Made by a program: the position numbers and the translations under genes | NCBI GenBank assembly: GCA_964247055.1 | Contig: OZ176057.1 | Span: forward strand, 1,488,001-1,552,000 | Length of the DNA stretch: 64,000 nt | Reading direction: 5' to 3' | From: Paragordius varius | Lineage: Eukaryota > Nematomorpha | In this document: positions 1-12,557 of the stretch, one piece after another | How positions within the stretch are numbered: the stretch's first letter is position 1 | Layout: each line of letters starts with the position of its first letter | Notes under the pieces: model-generated | What the model was told of the DNA's origin: nothing | The model's database searches: none | What the model saw: only the letters and a program-made list of their open reading frames with translations

Positions 1-324
1 AATCCGAAATCCAAACTATCGACTTGTCTCATAATTTGCTCTCCGCTTTGAATGATGGTGTTTTAGAAATAATTAAACACGTAAAATATATTTCCTTATC
101 ACATAATAATATCACGGATATGCAACCACTTTTACAGGATGATCTGAAATCACATTTATTTCAGGTCAAAAATTTGAACTTATCTGACAACCCAATCATA
201 GAATTTGACTATGCAATCCTTAAAAAATTTCCTAATCTACTTATTTTGGATATCAGCTCAGATACTTTGGAAAAAATTAATCTTTTTGAGTCCCGAGCAT
301 CGAAATACTCAAACTTAAATATTG
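1..324 (+). CDS. LRR protein, exon 1 in window (gene starts upstream)
   Basis: This is the 3' part of an exon of an extracellular leucine-rich-repeat protein. The frame is open from base 3. About four LRR units are visible, with cores IQTIDLSHNLL, VKYISLSHNNIT, VKNLNLSDNPI and NLLILDIS, matching the LxxLxLSxN pattern. I end the exon at 324 because ATTG|GTAAAT is a fair donor at 325, and the phase (one base of the next codon) fits the exon at 2674. The joined sequence, NLNI-V-LGNTLKCDSDIKYLL, is what is expected where LRRs run into an LRR C-terminal cap. The alternative is read-through to the TAA at 336-338, which would truncate the protein before the cap. No signal peptide or start codon is in view. 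Partner and function are unknown. Confidence 0.75.
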
Positions 325-389
325 GTAAATTTAATTAATATTAAACTACTAAGGAATAAAAAACAAAAAAATACGAATGTACAAAAAAA

Positions 390-654
390 ATAGATAATAT
401 ACGGACAAAACATGAAAACATAAAATATTTTTTTCTAAAAGACTATACTTTTTCCGATTCTTTTAAATTATAACGCATTGTTTAAATTGCAAAGTATGAA
501 ATAGAGATGTATATTGGTAACACAATAAATTTAATATTTTAAAGTGGTAAGTAAATTATAGGTAAAATTAAGGTTCAAAGTGTAGTCTTTTAAAAAAAAT
601 ATTTATCTTTATATTTTTACGTTTTTAGTCCGTTTAATATCAGTTTTTACTGTA
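390..654. mobile_element. mariner-like MITE (family M1)
   Basis: Inverted ends: a left end with atacggacaaaacatg and a right end with agtccgtttaatatc ending in ttttactgta. The same ends recur at least 15 times in this window, with the family form TACAGTAAAAATTGAAAT then ATACGGACAAAACG. TA-flanked ends beginning CAGTA are typical of Tc1/mariner-derived MITEs. No coding capacity. Confidence 0.7.
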
Positions 655-924
655 ATAACTTTCTAAATAATTTAATTTTAAATTTACAATTTGGCATTCA
701 TAAAAACATACTAATATAAAACAAACCACAATTTGAATACCTTGTTTCTGTAAAATTATATATTAAGAATACAATAACGAGAGGCTTTTATAGCCAATTC
801 AGTATTATAAATGGCTATAAGGGTAAACAAGTTACATGTCTGTTATATGACATTTTTCATATTTATTGGTTCCAGTTTAAAATATTTTGCAGAAAAATAG
901 AGCACCTGAATGATACTCCATGAG

Positions 925-1550
925 CTTTCGGAGGTTTGTGACCGGGCCATGACCAGGTCATTGACTATTTATTTTTTGACCATGGTCATTGAAATGATAG
1001 TAAAAAATTTTTGGAAGAGAGATAATAAGATTTTATTGTTTTTTAATATATTTTTTAAGAAATATAAATTATAAATTTAAATATGCGCTTATTAATAAAA
1101 AATTGTTAAACATCTCTTTATGAGATAGGCATTTAAGCATATCCAGTTATTTTGAAAAACAAAACATCAAGCACTTTGCGAAATATGCAATTACTCCATA
1201 TATGTAAATCAATAAAATGAAAAACATCCTATAATGGATATTTTAATGATGAAAGAAAAAGTAAATAAACAGGGTAAAATATTTGAAATATCAAGTATTA
1301 AAGGCTATGTATTTGAAGATTTAGAAGGCCACAAACATGTGGCAAAAAAACAATTTTTTGATATAAATATTTTTAATTAATAAATATCAAAAAAATGTAT
1401 AAACTTTTAAGAAAAAACAGACATTATTAGTGAAATCCATGTGTAATTCTAACCTTATTTTGACAATCCAATAACGCATGATATTTACTTAAGTAAAAAG
1501 TGGTCATGTTCGTGGTCATGACCATGGTCTGACTGGATCGACCGGACTTC
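925..1550. repeat. relic element with CCGG...ATGACCATGGTCA inverted ends
   Basis: The left end reads gtgaccgggccatgaccagg and a second tgaccatggtcattg follows. The right end carries gtcatgaccatggtctgac and ends in gaccgg. The arrangement suggests a small non-autonomous DNA transposon with imperfect inverted ends. I found no clear target duplication. Confidence 0.4.
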
Positions 1551-2167
1551 ATGAAAAAGCAGCCAAATGCACAACCCTAGGTTTGACATCCCAGAGTGAT
1601 TTAAAATTTGTGCTTAAACAGTTATTAAGTTATTAATCTGAATTTAAAAATTGCTTTCTTTTGCCCCTTAGGCATTATAAAATTTTTTTTAAAAAATGTA
1701 AAATTCTAAAAGAATCATCTTATACATTTTCGCCGTCCTTTTTTTCTATTAATTTTATTTAAATCGCCAAAACAACAGGCAAATAAATGTATATTATGTT
1801 ATCAATTGTAAATAACTAATTTTTGTTTTCACATATTGCCAGCGAAAACCTGATATATTTATTGATTTTAAAATCAGCTATTTCGATCATGTTTTGGAAC
1901 TGTTCAAATTTTAAAATCTACAACTCTCAAACCTGTCAAAAATATAAGCTTTAATATATAATGCAGGAGAAATTTATTTGGATAATTAAATTATTGAAAT
2001 AGCTTTTAAAATATAGTTAATTTACAAAATTCAGCTCTGGGATATAATGCATCAATATAAACTGGGATAATAAATGTTATGAAGTGTTTTTTTATGCGAC
2101 AAAAATGCCACACAATGCATGTTTTAAAATTTTGAAATGGCTATACCATTAAATTTCTGACGCATTT

Positions 2168-2188
2168 CTAATATATATATTTATATAT

Positions 2189-2220
<32 letters not shown>
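2168..2220. repeat. AT dinucleotide microsatellite
   Basis: Almost pure TA repeats lying inside LRR intron 1. Confidence 0.9.
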
Positions 2221-2223
<3 letters not shown>

Positions 2224-2673
2224 CTTGAAGATGACACATCATAGTTATCCTAAACGCCAAATTTATAATTTTATATTAAACAACCAAGAATATTCATTTT
2301 TTTGTTTTTGTTACGACTCGAAAAATATCCAAAAACTAGTAAATTAGTGGAAAAATTTTCTTAATGTAAAAGATTTTAACGTCAGGCAAAAACTACATTT
2401 CAAAATAATTAAATCATACTCAAAAGACAAATAACCTATTAGTGACGGTTATTTTTTATAAAATTCATAGAGTTTCAAATGTTAGCAAAAACAACCTTAA
2501 TCCTATTACCATACATGCTTCAAATTTAAAATAATTTTTTTATATTGTATAATAAATAACTTAATAGAATTTGTAATTTTGAATGATGCTGAAAAATCAA
2601 GTATTTTTCATGGATTTTGGCATAAATTTATTTCGTTATCCAAATTATATGTTATATCTATATAATTTTTCAG

Positions 2674-3714
2674 TTTTAGGAAACACGTTGAAATGCGATT
2701 CAGATATAAAATATTTGCTCAATAGCGTAAATCTTACGGGGGCATGTGAATACAATGGAACTTATTATGATTTCCAAAATAAAAAAAGTTTGACCCAATT
2801 AAAAGTGTTTGATCCTTTTGATAAAGATTACTACTGTAGGAAGCTTCATTTGAACCGATTAGGAGATTGGATAAGTAAATTTCGCGGTTATTCTGTTTTG
2901 TGCTTTAATAATTCCAGATTTTATTATTTCATATCCGATTCGGATAACAAAATGGATGTTAAAATTGAAGATTATAATGAAGATTATAATGAGAATTATA
3001 ATATAACATATGAATTAATAAAAACAATATCCAAATTACATATAAAAAGCATGGATTTCACGATATTCAATACGAAAAAATTTAATTGGAGGATATTTGA
3101 TGATATTCCTTTAGATGCTTTGTCTTTAATCGTAAAAAGTATGGAAACATTTGGTAATGAATATCATCCAATGAACCCATCAGCTACACCTGCAAAAACT
3201 ATCTATTTAAAATTAATAGAGAAGAAATCATATGATATATCCAATTTTTTCAAAAACTTTCCTCACCTACATTCACTCTACATAAATGGTTCGGGAAATG
3301 CCAATATCAGTTTATCAGATTCATCGTTTCCTGTTAATTTGACTTTTATGGAAATATCCCAATGTGTAATTGATCCAAATTTTTTGGTAAAAGAAAATAA
3401 TATAAAATGGTTATCTTTATGGACTATTTCGGGATTAAAAAACTTAAAACCCCTCCAAAATTACAGTAAGTTAACTGATTTAACCATAGCAAAGAGCCAT
3501 TTGACATCCCTAAACTTTTCAGAACTTTCAAAGACAATCCGTAATGTAGGATTAATTAATATTAGTTCAATGTCAATAGATGTTTCACAACTACTAACAA
3601 ATGGTATAGAAGTCTTTTACGCAAAGTATGTGCAAATTGAAAAAGGAACTACAAACTGGAAAGACAGGATTATCGCAGCCTCAAAACATGGAAAGATTAC
3701 CCTAGCATTGAAAT
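2674..3714 (+). CDS. LRR protein, exon 2 (LRR C-terminal cap and degenerate LRRs)
   Basis: This is the largest coding exon in the window (1041 nt, phase 1 to phase 1). The acceptor is tataatttttcag at 2661-2673 and the donor is AAAT|GTAAGT at 3715, a near-perfect 5' splice site. It opens with LGNTLKCDSDIKYLL, the usual LRRCT opening (GNPLxCDC), followed by further cysteines in GACEYNG and DYYCRKL that could close the cap. After an Asn/Asp/Glu/Tyr-rich stretch (EDYNEDYNENYN, an in-frame short repeat) come degenerate leucine-rich units such as HLHSLYINGSG, IKWLSLWTISGL and KLTDLTIAKSHL. Many N-x-S/T sites suggest a secreted or surface protein. An upstream ATG run at 2583 is intronic in this model. 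No close homologue is recognised. Confidence 0.75.
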
Positions 3715-4284
3715 GTAAGTATTTTAAAATGATAAAATGTTATTATAGATAAATAATCATATTAATGACAAATTAAAGTATATTATTAGTTTCTTATTTT
3801 TAAAGTAATATCACAATGAACATGATGTGGTGTTTTGTCACTTTAAAAATAGTATTGTCACATATACGGCAATGAGACTTTAACAGAGGCCCTTAAAGTA
3901 CTTTATTGTAGCCCTGTAATTTCTTTTTATTGAATGATTGCTTAATATGTCTAAGTGTAAAATTTCGACTGATTTTGATATTTAATTTATTAGTTAAAAA
4001 TGAATTCTCATTTTGATGATATTCGATTTTTACATACAAAATAAATATATTTTCAGAGGCTTTCAGGGATTCGTTTTATTATAAAAGAAGTTTTAAATTG
4101 TTTTTAAATTGTATTTTCTTTTTCATTTTTATTTTTTGTTTTATATATGCATATTACTACTTTAACACTTGAATACAACACATTCATTTCAGTCCTTTGA
4201 TTCAGATTGGGGTGGTTGGATACCCGAGGCCTTAAAATAAACTTTAAAAAAATATGGAAGGAAAATTAATTTATTAATTATAAT

Positions 4285-4878
4285 TACAGTGAAAATTAAA
4301 ATTTTACGGACAAAACGTAAAAATAAATCACAAATATTTTTTCTAAAATACAACCACACTTTTTATATCTTGTTTTTTAAATAGCATTGTTTAAAATTCC
4401 AAAGTATACCATTTGTATTTCAAAAGTATTCTTGAACACTTCAAGTTGGTCTTTAAAATGTTGTTTTTTAATATTTTTAACTTAATAATCTTCATTTTTA
4501 TATATATTTATTCATTTAAAATTTTATATTTTTTACATTTTAAAATCTTAAAGTATCCAATATGGTTTTAAGAAAATAAAGATATACAGTTTTGTCAATG
4601 ATTAAAAGTTGATATTGATTTAAAATTTATCGTAAATATTTAATAATTTAAAACGATTATGAATATAGTGATTGATAAAAGTTATAAACAAAAGAAAAAA
4701 GAAGGACCAACTTGAAGTTTTCAAGGATTGGAGTTGGTATATAAAATAAGATGTATATTGGTAACACAATTAACTACAAAATTTACGATCGTTATTAAAT
4801 AATTTTAATAGGATAGTTATCTTTTGAAAAAAATATTACTATATATCTACGTTTTGTCCGCATAATTCATTTTTTACC
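4285..4878. mobile_element. mariner-like MITE M1 carrying a nested palindromic MITE
   Basis: The left end starts tacagtgaaaattaaaat followed by ttacggacaaaacgt. The right end has ctacgttttgtccgcataat. Its interior is interrupted by the palindromic element at 4405-4743, which makes this M1 copy the older insertion. Both lie in LRR intron 2. Confidence 0.7.
4405..4743. mobile_element. palindromic MITE (family P2, GACCAACTTGAAG ends)
   Basis: The left end reads tataccatttgtatttcaaa and then cacttcaagttggtc. The right end has gaaggaccaacttgaag and finishes gagttggtatata. A second copy with longer subterminal repeats is at 21894-22388. No protein is encoded. Confidence 0.65.
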
Positions 4879-4977
4879 TTTTAAAAATTCATTTTTTATC
4901 AGGATAAAACCTATGGTTTGACTTTCTTTTAAAAAATATTTGTCTGTGTAATAATTTTTAATGTAATGTGTTCAAAG

Positions 4978-5099
4978 GTATTAAGGAGAATAATGGAACT
5001 TATTGGTCGTATAACAATCAAAGAAATTCGCCAAAAATCAATATCAATCATGGCTCAGGAGGCTCGCAAACTGAGGATATCTCAGATCCAACATGTTAA
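4978..5099 (+). CDS. LRR protein, last exon (hydrophilic tail and stop)
   Basis: Proposed terminal exon. The acceptor is tgttcaaag at 4969-4977. GT completes the codon left by exon 2 (T+GT = Cys), followed by 39 codons and TAA at 5097-5099. The tail is hydrophilic and Gly/Ser/Asn-rich (KENNGTYWSYNNQRN, then HGSGGSQTED, ending DPTC). It has no membrane segment, so the protein would be secreted unless anchored upstream. The stretch is much less AT-rich than its surroundings, which supports coding. Other AG positions nearby give immediate stops in the required phase. The acceptor lacks a strong pyrimidine tract, so this exon is less sure than exon 2. Confidence 0.6.
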
Positions 5100-5952
5100 A
5101 CATTATATAATGTTACACTTTACACTTTATTTTTTTTACCAGTGATCAAATTAACATTTGGGTTTTACTCGTATCACTAATAATAATAAATCAGGGTTAG
5201 CATTTTATTAAAAATTTTATATTGCATCAGCGATTTTCTTGGGAAAACGCAAGAAACCGAGGTCAATCAAATCCTTATGCGACTGTAATTTTCCCTTGTC
5301 AAAAATGGGTAGTTTAAGTCTCTGTATAGATTAGTTTGCTTTAGAAACTATTAAATTTTTGACTCCGATATATACAACAATATTTTAAAAACATCGGTTT
5401 TTCATAAATAATTTTAATAAAAGACAAAAAACATCCATCCTTATCAGACAAAAGTATTAATTTATTTAACAAGGATTGGCGCGATAATTGTTGATTTTAT
5501 ATTCATAAATATACAATAAATGCTTAATGTCAATGCATTATAGTCTCCTCGACATTTATCAAATGAATGCACAATCCTTTTTCCTATTTTGCATGTGTCG
5601 GGGAGATCTGCATTTCCTTAAGAACTCCTTAATTATAATGTAAAACATAAAAGTATCTTTATAGGTAAGAGCTTGGAATTACAAACAAAATACCTGTTTA
5701 AATTATTTAAATTTTAACATATCATCACTAATGGAATCAGGCTGCTATAATGTTAAATCGCACAATCCACTCCGATCTACAGATAAGCGAGGCATTATAA
5801 CCTCTCTTTTAGCACAACTTTCTGCATCCCCAAAGTTTCGCCTATTATTTCAATTTTCTTTTTTATGATTTTTTATCATCTTTACCCATGGATTTCGTAA
5901 CATTACTTTCTATGGATTTGCCAATCGAATACACGTCAAGCAGCAATCTTTA
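5100..5952. other. no gene recognised (downstream of LRR gene)
   Basis: This should hold the LRR 3' untranslated region and poly(A) site. Several AATAAA-like strings occur (for example near 5188 and 5515), but none stands out. A GC-richer patch at 5230-5330 (gcgattttcttgggaaaacg) has no usable frame. Confidence 0.5.
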
Positions 5953-6209
5953 ATATACCATTTGCAGTTCAACTTCTCCCTTGAACATTCATATTCACCA
6001 AAAAAAACAATCATGTGTTTTCCAACTAATATAACCTCATATCTTTTAATTTTAAACAAAATTTTAGTTTTTATAATTATTTAAATATAGCTAATTTTTA
6101 ATCTTAAAAAACACATATTTATTTAAGGGTGATTTTGTATTGTTCAAAGGTGAATTTGAATTGTTTAAGGGTGTTGTGTAAGGGGAACTTAAATTGCAAA
6201 TGGTATATA
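5953..6209. mobile_element. palindromic MITE (family P1, TTCAAATTCACCC ends)
   Basis: The left end is tataccatttgcagttcaac. The right end finishes aaattgcaaatggtatata. Family P1 has subterminal short tandem repeats of about 17 bp (caattcaaattcaccct) facing each other across an AT-rich centre. About 17 copies occur in the window. Confidence 0.75.
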
Positions 6210-7814
6210 CTAATTTTGAAAATTCGGTTTTTCGCCCTTTTTATATGTACGATTCCATGCATACAGGTCATTTATTTGGTCCATGGCCCTTCTCTTACAA
6301 GCACGTTTGATAGGTTTTTGTAACTGGGTGTCATGATTAAGTTCTCACTTTTGTTCTTACGCTACAGAGACGATTGATATTATTATATTAATATTGGTCC
6401 AAACAAATATATAATTGTTGTTAGCAGCGTGTGTCAGAGTAAAGTCTATTATTGTGCCTAATGGCAACGGTTTATAATCAATAATAGGGCCTGAATATAT
6501 CTGAAATGACTATTAATCTCTAATTGCGACTATTTTAACACTCATATGTTTAAGACGTGTCCTTCACTGTGTATGGGTAATGCTGGTTTCTAACAATCCT
6601 TAAACCTTAATACACAAATTCTTTATTGATATGTCTTCAACTTCCAGAACATTTATGATATATGTATATGTTAAATTTTATATTATTACCCCGGGTGCAT
6701 TCGTAAAAATGCTAATAAAATCCCTTAATGAAACAAACACATATGGAAATACAAAAATCCGTAATAAGGTTTATCGTTTGGAGACACGTTTACGGAGTGA
6801 ACTGATGGGTTAATTGAAATGGCGTGGTAAGTTTCGGGTATAGGTAAAAATATCTATTAATTAATCAATAACACGTGCACGTCTTCTGTAGAAATGCACT
6901 AGGTTTACATTAGAACTCTTTTTCATTATGGGTTAATCCGATGGCCAATTTGGCCCTTTCACGTTAAAAATTTAATTAATGAATGTCCAACGCCTATTTG
7001 TTTTGTTCAATATTACTTTAGTGCCAAATTGTTTGATGACTCCCATTTTTCAAGACGGGGAGACAAAACTGGATCAATTACCGGCTCAGTGTTCATCGGC
7101 GTATTTTTGATCAAGGAAATCAAAATTTAAACGTGTTTACACGATTTCCGGTAGCTACTTTAACCTGTAGCTGAAAAACTTTTACACTGAGAGGCAAATT
7201 AAAAAAATGTCGCACAGTCACTTTCACATCTGTAAAAAAAGAATTACGTTTTCTGGAAAAAACCCATCCTGGGGTGGGTCTCAACGGTAAGGTTAATATA
7301 TAATTAATCATCCTTGGCCATATCCCAGAATATTGCCTAAAGCCAGCATTCCACATCATAATCACATGTGGTTATAAACAGGGCACTAAATCGGAAGTCA
7401 TAAAACTTTATTACAATAGCTATGAGTTTTGGTTGAAAAACGTATCAAAAATTGTCTCCTTTTGCTTCATAAGTTATTTACGAAAGATATTTAAACTTTC
7501 TTGATCAATGCTCCTGATCGGAAAATCGCTAAATTATCGCAATTTATTAATATTTTTCATTAAAGTTTTATATATAAGCGAAGGTAATCCAATTAAACAC
7601 ATCATGAGCTCGTGTATTTAAATTAAACGCAAAAAGTCGCGAAAAACAGTATCTAATTTGAGTTTCTATGGGCGGTAAACGTAAGGTTTGATTATGTATG
7701 AGGTTTCGATTATATTTGGTGACTTAATTGATGGCTTTTTGACTTCATATAATTATCACATAAAACCTCAATTCATTTGTATGATAAAATCGAAATACAG
7801 AATGAAGCTGAACA
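6210..7814. other. unassigned sequence, slightly GC-richer
   Basis: No repeat family or exon recognised. Short open stretches exist on both strands (6631-6813 forward, 7120-7365 reverse), but they show no domain, bias or splice context that would make them genes. Confidence 0.4.
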
Positions 7815-8090
7815 TACAGTAAATTAAAATGATACAAACAAAACATATATAAAGATGAATATTTTTTTCTAAAGATATCCATAATTTTTAAATTTTTTTA
7901 CTTTTTCTCATTGTTTAGAATTTCAAAATATAGGATACACAATCAAATATGTATGTTACGATGAAAACTGATCTTAGCAGCCAGCTTTTTTAATTTAAAT
8001 TATGATTGAACTATGCTAAAACTTATCATATAATAGTATAATTGATTTAGAAGATATACACATTTATTTTTGTATCTATTAAGAATACCT
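7815..8090. mobile_element. mariner-like MITE M1, decayed
   Basis: The left end is recognisable (tacagtaaattaaaatgat, then acaaacaaaacat). The right end is uncertain. Confidence 0.4.
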
Positions 8091-8277
8091 CACCAATTAT
8101 TAAAAATTTTTCAAGTAATTTCACGCGTGCGGCACAGCGAAATCCTAGGGGCAGAAAAAAAGGTTAAATCAAATTAAACCAAAAACGTAAAAGTAATTCA
8201 CAAACCCAAAATTATAAAGTATTTGTGAATTATATCAAATAGATATAAATTATTTAAAAAAATTACAAGTATCAAAG

Positions 8278-8520
8278 TATAGTAAAAATTGAAATTATAC
8301 AGACAAAACGAAGAAAAATATAAAAATGAATATTTTTTTAAACCTTAATTTCTTAAAAATATGAAATTGATTGTATTTCCATAATATCATTCCATAAAAT
8401 TAAACAATGCATTGTTATTATAAAATTTTAAAAAAATGCGATTGAAAAGTATTGTTGTCTTTTAGAAAAAAAATGTCTTTATATGTTTATGTTTTGTCCG
8501 TATAATTTCCATTTTTATTA
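8278..8520. mobile_element. mariner-like MITE M1
   Basis: Left end tagtaaaaattgaaattat then acagacaaaacg. Right end gttttgtccgtataatttcc. Confidence 0.75.
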
Positions 8521-8665
8521 TATATATTATTTCACTAAAAAAGAGAACATTCATTAAATGTGAATTTTCCTATTTAATTTAAAATATATTGATTTTACCA
8601 ATTTATTAATTCATACTTTGTTATTTAAATATGAATTGAGATTTAATTAAGGATGTAAGAAAGGA

Positions 8666-9010
8666 CATTAAAAATTGAATTATACGGACAAAACGTAAAA
8701 ATAAAAAGTATTTTCTTGAAAAGGCACAACCATACTTTTTTAAACCTTAATTCTTCTTATATAAAATAATAACTCTACAAAACTGATTGTGTTACCAATA
8801 TACATCTTTTTTCCATCAAAAGTTAACTTAAGATTTTTAATATATATTATTTAATAATAATACTATATTAGATAGATGTATTTCGGTAATACACTCGCAG
8901 TTAAATATAAGAAAATTAAGATTAAAAAATTATGGTTGTGCCTTTGATAATAATAAATATATTGGTCTTATTTACATTTTAGTTTTAATGTTTCATCGGT
9001 ATAATTTATT
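8666..9010. mobile_element. mariner-like MITE M1, diverged
   Basis: The left end has aaaaattgaattatacgg and acaaaacgtaaaaat. The internal tract tgtgttaccaatatacatct is shared with other M1 copies. The right end (catcggtataattt) is decayed. Confidence 0.6.
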
Positions 9011-9300
9011 ACTAAGATTTTAAAATCGTATTTAACGTTTTTTCAAATTAAATTATGAATATTTATTTGATAATAGAAAGACTTTCTTACAAAGCATTTT
9101 CAGATGCATGAAATAATTTATCACTCATTTTTAAATAAATTTTCTTTTAAAGACAAAAGTTTATAATTGTCAATGATGTTCAAAAAATTTAAAAAAAATT
9201 TTTGCAAAAAATGATGATATTGGCCTTAATTTATTAATATTCGGGGCCTAATAATTTATACATATAAATTTTATAAGGATTACTAATAAAATTTTATGCA

Positions 9301-9550
9301 TATCAGTAAAAATTGATAGAAGTCAAAACATAAGGACAACAAATTTTTCACAAATAAGACAATTATTCTAGTTTTTAAACCTTGATTATTCTTATATAAA
9401 ATATTTAATTGCAATGTTACAAATTTGCATTTCTATTTCTTACTTTTCAATTAAAAATTTATTATGATAAATATCGTTAATTAAATAAAGTCAAAGGTTT
9501 TATTTGATAAAAAAATATTTTTATGGTTTTACGTTTTGTCTGTATGATTT
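9301..9550. mobile_element. mariner-like MITE M1
   Basis: Left end tatcagtaaaaattgatag. Right end tacgttttgtctgtatgat. Confidence 0.65.
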
Positions 9551-9554
9551 AAAA

Positions 9555-9790
9555 CAGGGATGTGGTGACCAACACAAATGGCTGGCTTTCCGAGCCGCAT
9601 TTGCAAAATATATGGGAATTAGCAAATTTTAATTTTACCACACAAGACTGTAAAAACTACCATTTATTTCAACAATTTTCGCTAGTTCTCAGAGCCAAAA
9701 TTAGTAAAGATTTATTCAAAAAAAATTTTTTATCTTAGTTTTTGTCGATTTTTGTTTTCGAAATTTCTCTTGTGGACTCCAAAAAATATT
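9555..9790. mobile_element. hAT-like relic, one end (CAACACAAATGGC type)
   Basis: It starts cagggatgtggtgaccaac, then acaaatggctggctttccg and agccgcatttg. The same GC-rich end (GTGTCCAACACAAATGGCT..CGGGCCGC) recurs near 12558, 24283, 24746, 26490 and 37037. It is a non-autonomous hAT family, here truncated. Confidence 0.5.
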
Positions 9791-10006
9791 TTAAAACTCC
9801 TGTTTTAAATGTTTACTCTAATGCAATATAATTGCTTACTCTTGGATAAATCAATACAAATTTCAAAAATTTTCTAGGGATTAAGGCATTTTTTAATGAT
9901 GAGCCAATCAAATCACATATATTTATTTTAGTTTCTTCAACATTAAAATTGTTTTCCTCATTAAAATTATTGCTGAAGGTCGAATTGCGGTGGCAAAAAT
10001 TACACT

Positions 10007-11626
10007 GAGGGCTTCTTAAACTTTTGTAGTTCACGACCCCATTTATGATTGCGAGTTTTTTAACGACCCCAATAAATATAAAAGAAAAATAATAGTTTTT
10101 TCGAAATAATACTTAGAAATTTTGTTGATAATATTTATCAGAATTATTTCGGTTTTAAGAGATTGACAAAAATATATCTACATTTTTTATAAATTTCTAT
10201 AACATTTTCTGATTCATAGTGTATTTATACAAGATACTATCTGGTCCTGTCACGCTTTACTGTGGCGTAGTCTCACCGATAATTATTCTTAATAATTTGA
10301 ATAAAGAGTTAATGGAGATAAAAAAATAATAAAAAACATATTTTAAAAAAAGAATGTTTTAAATATTCTTTTACGGGTTTTTGCATAGGCTCAAATATTG
10401 TTTACTCGAAATTGACCAAATTTAATCTGTTCCTCATTAAAGTCATTATTCAACTATTGAATTTATTTTAAGATTTTCGTTTTACGAAATCATGGTTAAA
10501 AATTCTATTTTGAAATTGTGTTCAGACAGCTGGGATCAAAGGATGTAAAAAGTAAATCATTTGTGGTCCCTTTTTAAAGGAAGGAATGATATTATACAAA
10601 ATCCCCAAAATGTGTTTAACTGAACTCGTATGGCTTCTTAAGTTTTTTTAATTAGCTCCAAAACTACGCCTATACGGCGTCTCCGTTTTAAACTGGTAGA
10701 CCCCTACCCATAGACCTATATGGAGCTGAGTTAAATTCTTTGCCTTTATAGGGCAAATATTTGGAATCTTCTTTGATACCATCGTCTCATGGGTTATTCA
10801 AAAAAATACCTCAACACTAAATAATCATTATATGATGGCGTTTTAGGGCATAAAGGTCCCAAATTAACGGCTAATGAAAAACCCGACCCTATTACCTAGT
10901 TACGGGTAATATTTCAAGCTTTTAATAAGCTCATATGGCTTCATAAATTTTAGGTAAATTAGCTCCAAAACAACGCAATTTCTATATAGTGGCGCAGTTC
11001 TGTTTACCCAGCAGCCAATATTAAAAAACACAAGACTAAAATTTTGGCCACAGGGAACACCTAAAATCCTCAGTGAATTTTAACAATCTCTTACCCTGGG
11101 CAAAAAATTATTTAGTTTTTTTTGAACAAAATGGCATTTGACAGGAGGAACGAGTAAAATGAGAGCCTAAATTAAAAAAGTAAAACGATTATGGTCGGCA
11201 CAATCGAATAAAAGTAAAATAAAATCATATTTAAAATTGATTGGTCCAACACTTTTTCCGGAAAATTGTATCAAAGACACGTTTTTGTGAACTTGTGTTA
11301 AAAAACCCGTTTTTTAAACGGGGTGGGCTTGATCTGGGAGCCTAATTCAAAAAAGGGCGAAGCTATTGTCGGGGCATTCGTTAATGATTATATTTTTTGA
11401 CATTTGGATTTGAATGGGTCTACCGGTTTACCGGAAACAGATCACAAAGCTAGAATTTTTCATTTTTATAAATATATAAATTATAATGATCGGAATATAA
11501 ATGCTGATATAAGTCTTTCCCAACCAGAAAATTTATCTTTCTTTATAACAATAATTTTATAAGTTAAAAAACATTTTCTGTTAAATTATATTTTTACCAC
11601 GCGACCCCACCATAGTTTAAGAAGCC

Positions 11627-11629
<3 letters not shown>
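10007..11629. mobile_element. non-autonomous hAT element with internal modules (family H3)
   Basis: The left end is gggcttcttaaacttttgt followed by agttcacgacccc. The right end is cgcgaccccaccatagttt then aagaagccctg. These ends match the better-bounded copy at 34437-36703. Inside are GC-richer repeated modules containing gctccaaaac, a gcgcagtt block and a block reading aattcaaaaaagggcgaagc. No transposase is recognised. An 8-bp target duplication is not clear here. Confidence 0.65.

Positions 11630-11677
<48 letters not shown>
11630..11677. repeat. AT dinucleotide microsatellite
   Basis: TA repeats joining the end of the H3 element to the following P1 MITE. Confidence 0.85.
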
Positions 11678-11680
<3 letters not shown>

Positions 11681-11925
11681 ATTTACTGTTCAAATTCACC
11701 TTAAAAATAAATTATGTTTTTCCGAACTAATATAATTTATTAATAGTATAAAATATATCTTTATGGCATAATTAATTATTCAGTATTATTTTAATTTAAA
11801 ACAAAAACTTATTTTTTTAAAATAAAGGTAATTTTTAATCTTCCAAGACATATAATTTATTTGGGGTGAATTTAAATTGTTTGTTACTGAATTAGAATTT
11901 CAAGTTAATTGTAAATGATATATAT
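11677..11925. mobile_element. palindromic MITE P1
   Basis: Left end tataccatttactgttcaa. Right end aagttaattgtaaatgata. It is followed by another TA run. Confidence 0.65.
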
Positions 11926-12557
11926 ATATATATATATATAATTAATAGACTATTTTTTCTAAAGACATCCATACTTGTTTTGATTCATTAAATTATAATT
12001 CAATGATTTGAAAAAATTAAATAGAGTGTTAATTGGAACCACAACAATTTTAAAAATGTAATATATTAATTATTTTATATAGTAAAATTAAGGTTTAAAA
12101 AAGGATATGGTTTTTTTGAAAAAAATTGTCTTAATATTATACGGGTAAAAAAAAAGAACTATAATTTTTAAATAGGGCTAACAATATTTTTTCTCGCTAT
12201 CAAATTAGGATATTATAAATGAATATTGGCTACCATTTTACATCTCTATACCTATAATATAGTTAATACACCTTTATCAATAAAATAGTCATTTATTTTT
12301 ACGAATTATCTTTGTTGAAATGCATATTATAAATCAAAATTGATTCCAAAATAAAAATTAATGATTTTATCGAAAATAAACTCAAACTAATCGGGGATAT
12401 AGCTATGATAAGTTTCCGACAAGTAACCAATGTCCCATATTCACAATAAATTTTCACGCCATTATGTACACAATCGTTTTTAAGATTGTCATTTAATTCA
12501 ATCTAATTTCCAAAACATTAATGAAAAAGAAATTGATTTTTATAATGTAAAACATAC

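Larger units (their letters stand above)
325..2673 (+). other. LRR gene intron 1, with MITE relics
   Basis: GT...AG intron of 2349 bp. It holds a mariner-type MITE copy near its start, a palindromic repeat at about 925-1550, an AT microsatellite at about 2168-2220 and otherwise featureless AT-rich sequence. No further exon was seen on either strand. Confidence 0.6.

Noticed and set aside
2583-2673. ATG at 2583 as the start of a separate gene.
   Set aside because: The 2583-2673 part is AT-rich and precedes a good acceptor. The phase match to exon 1 and the LRR cap start at 2674 make it intron.
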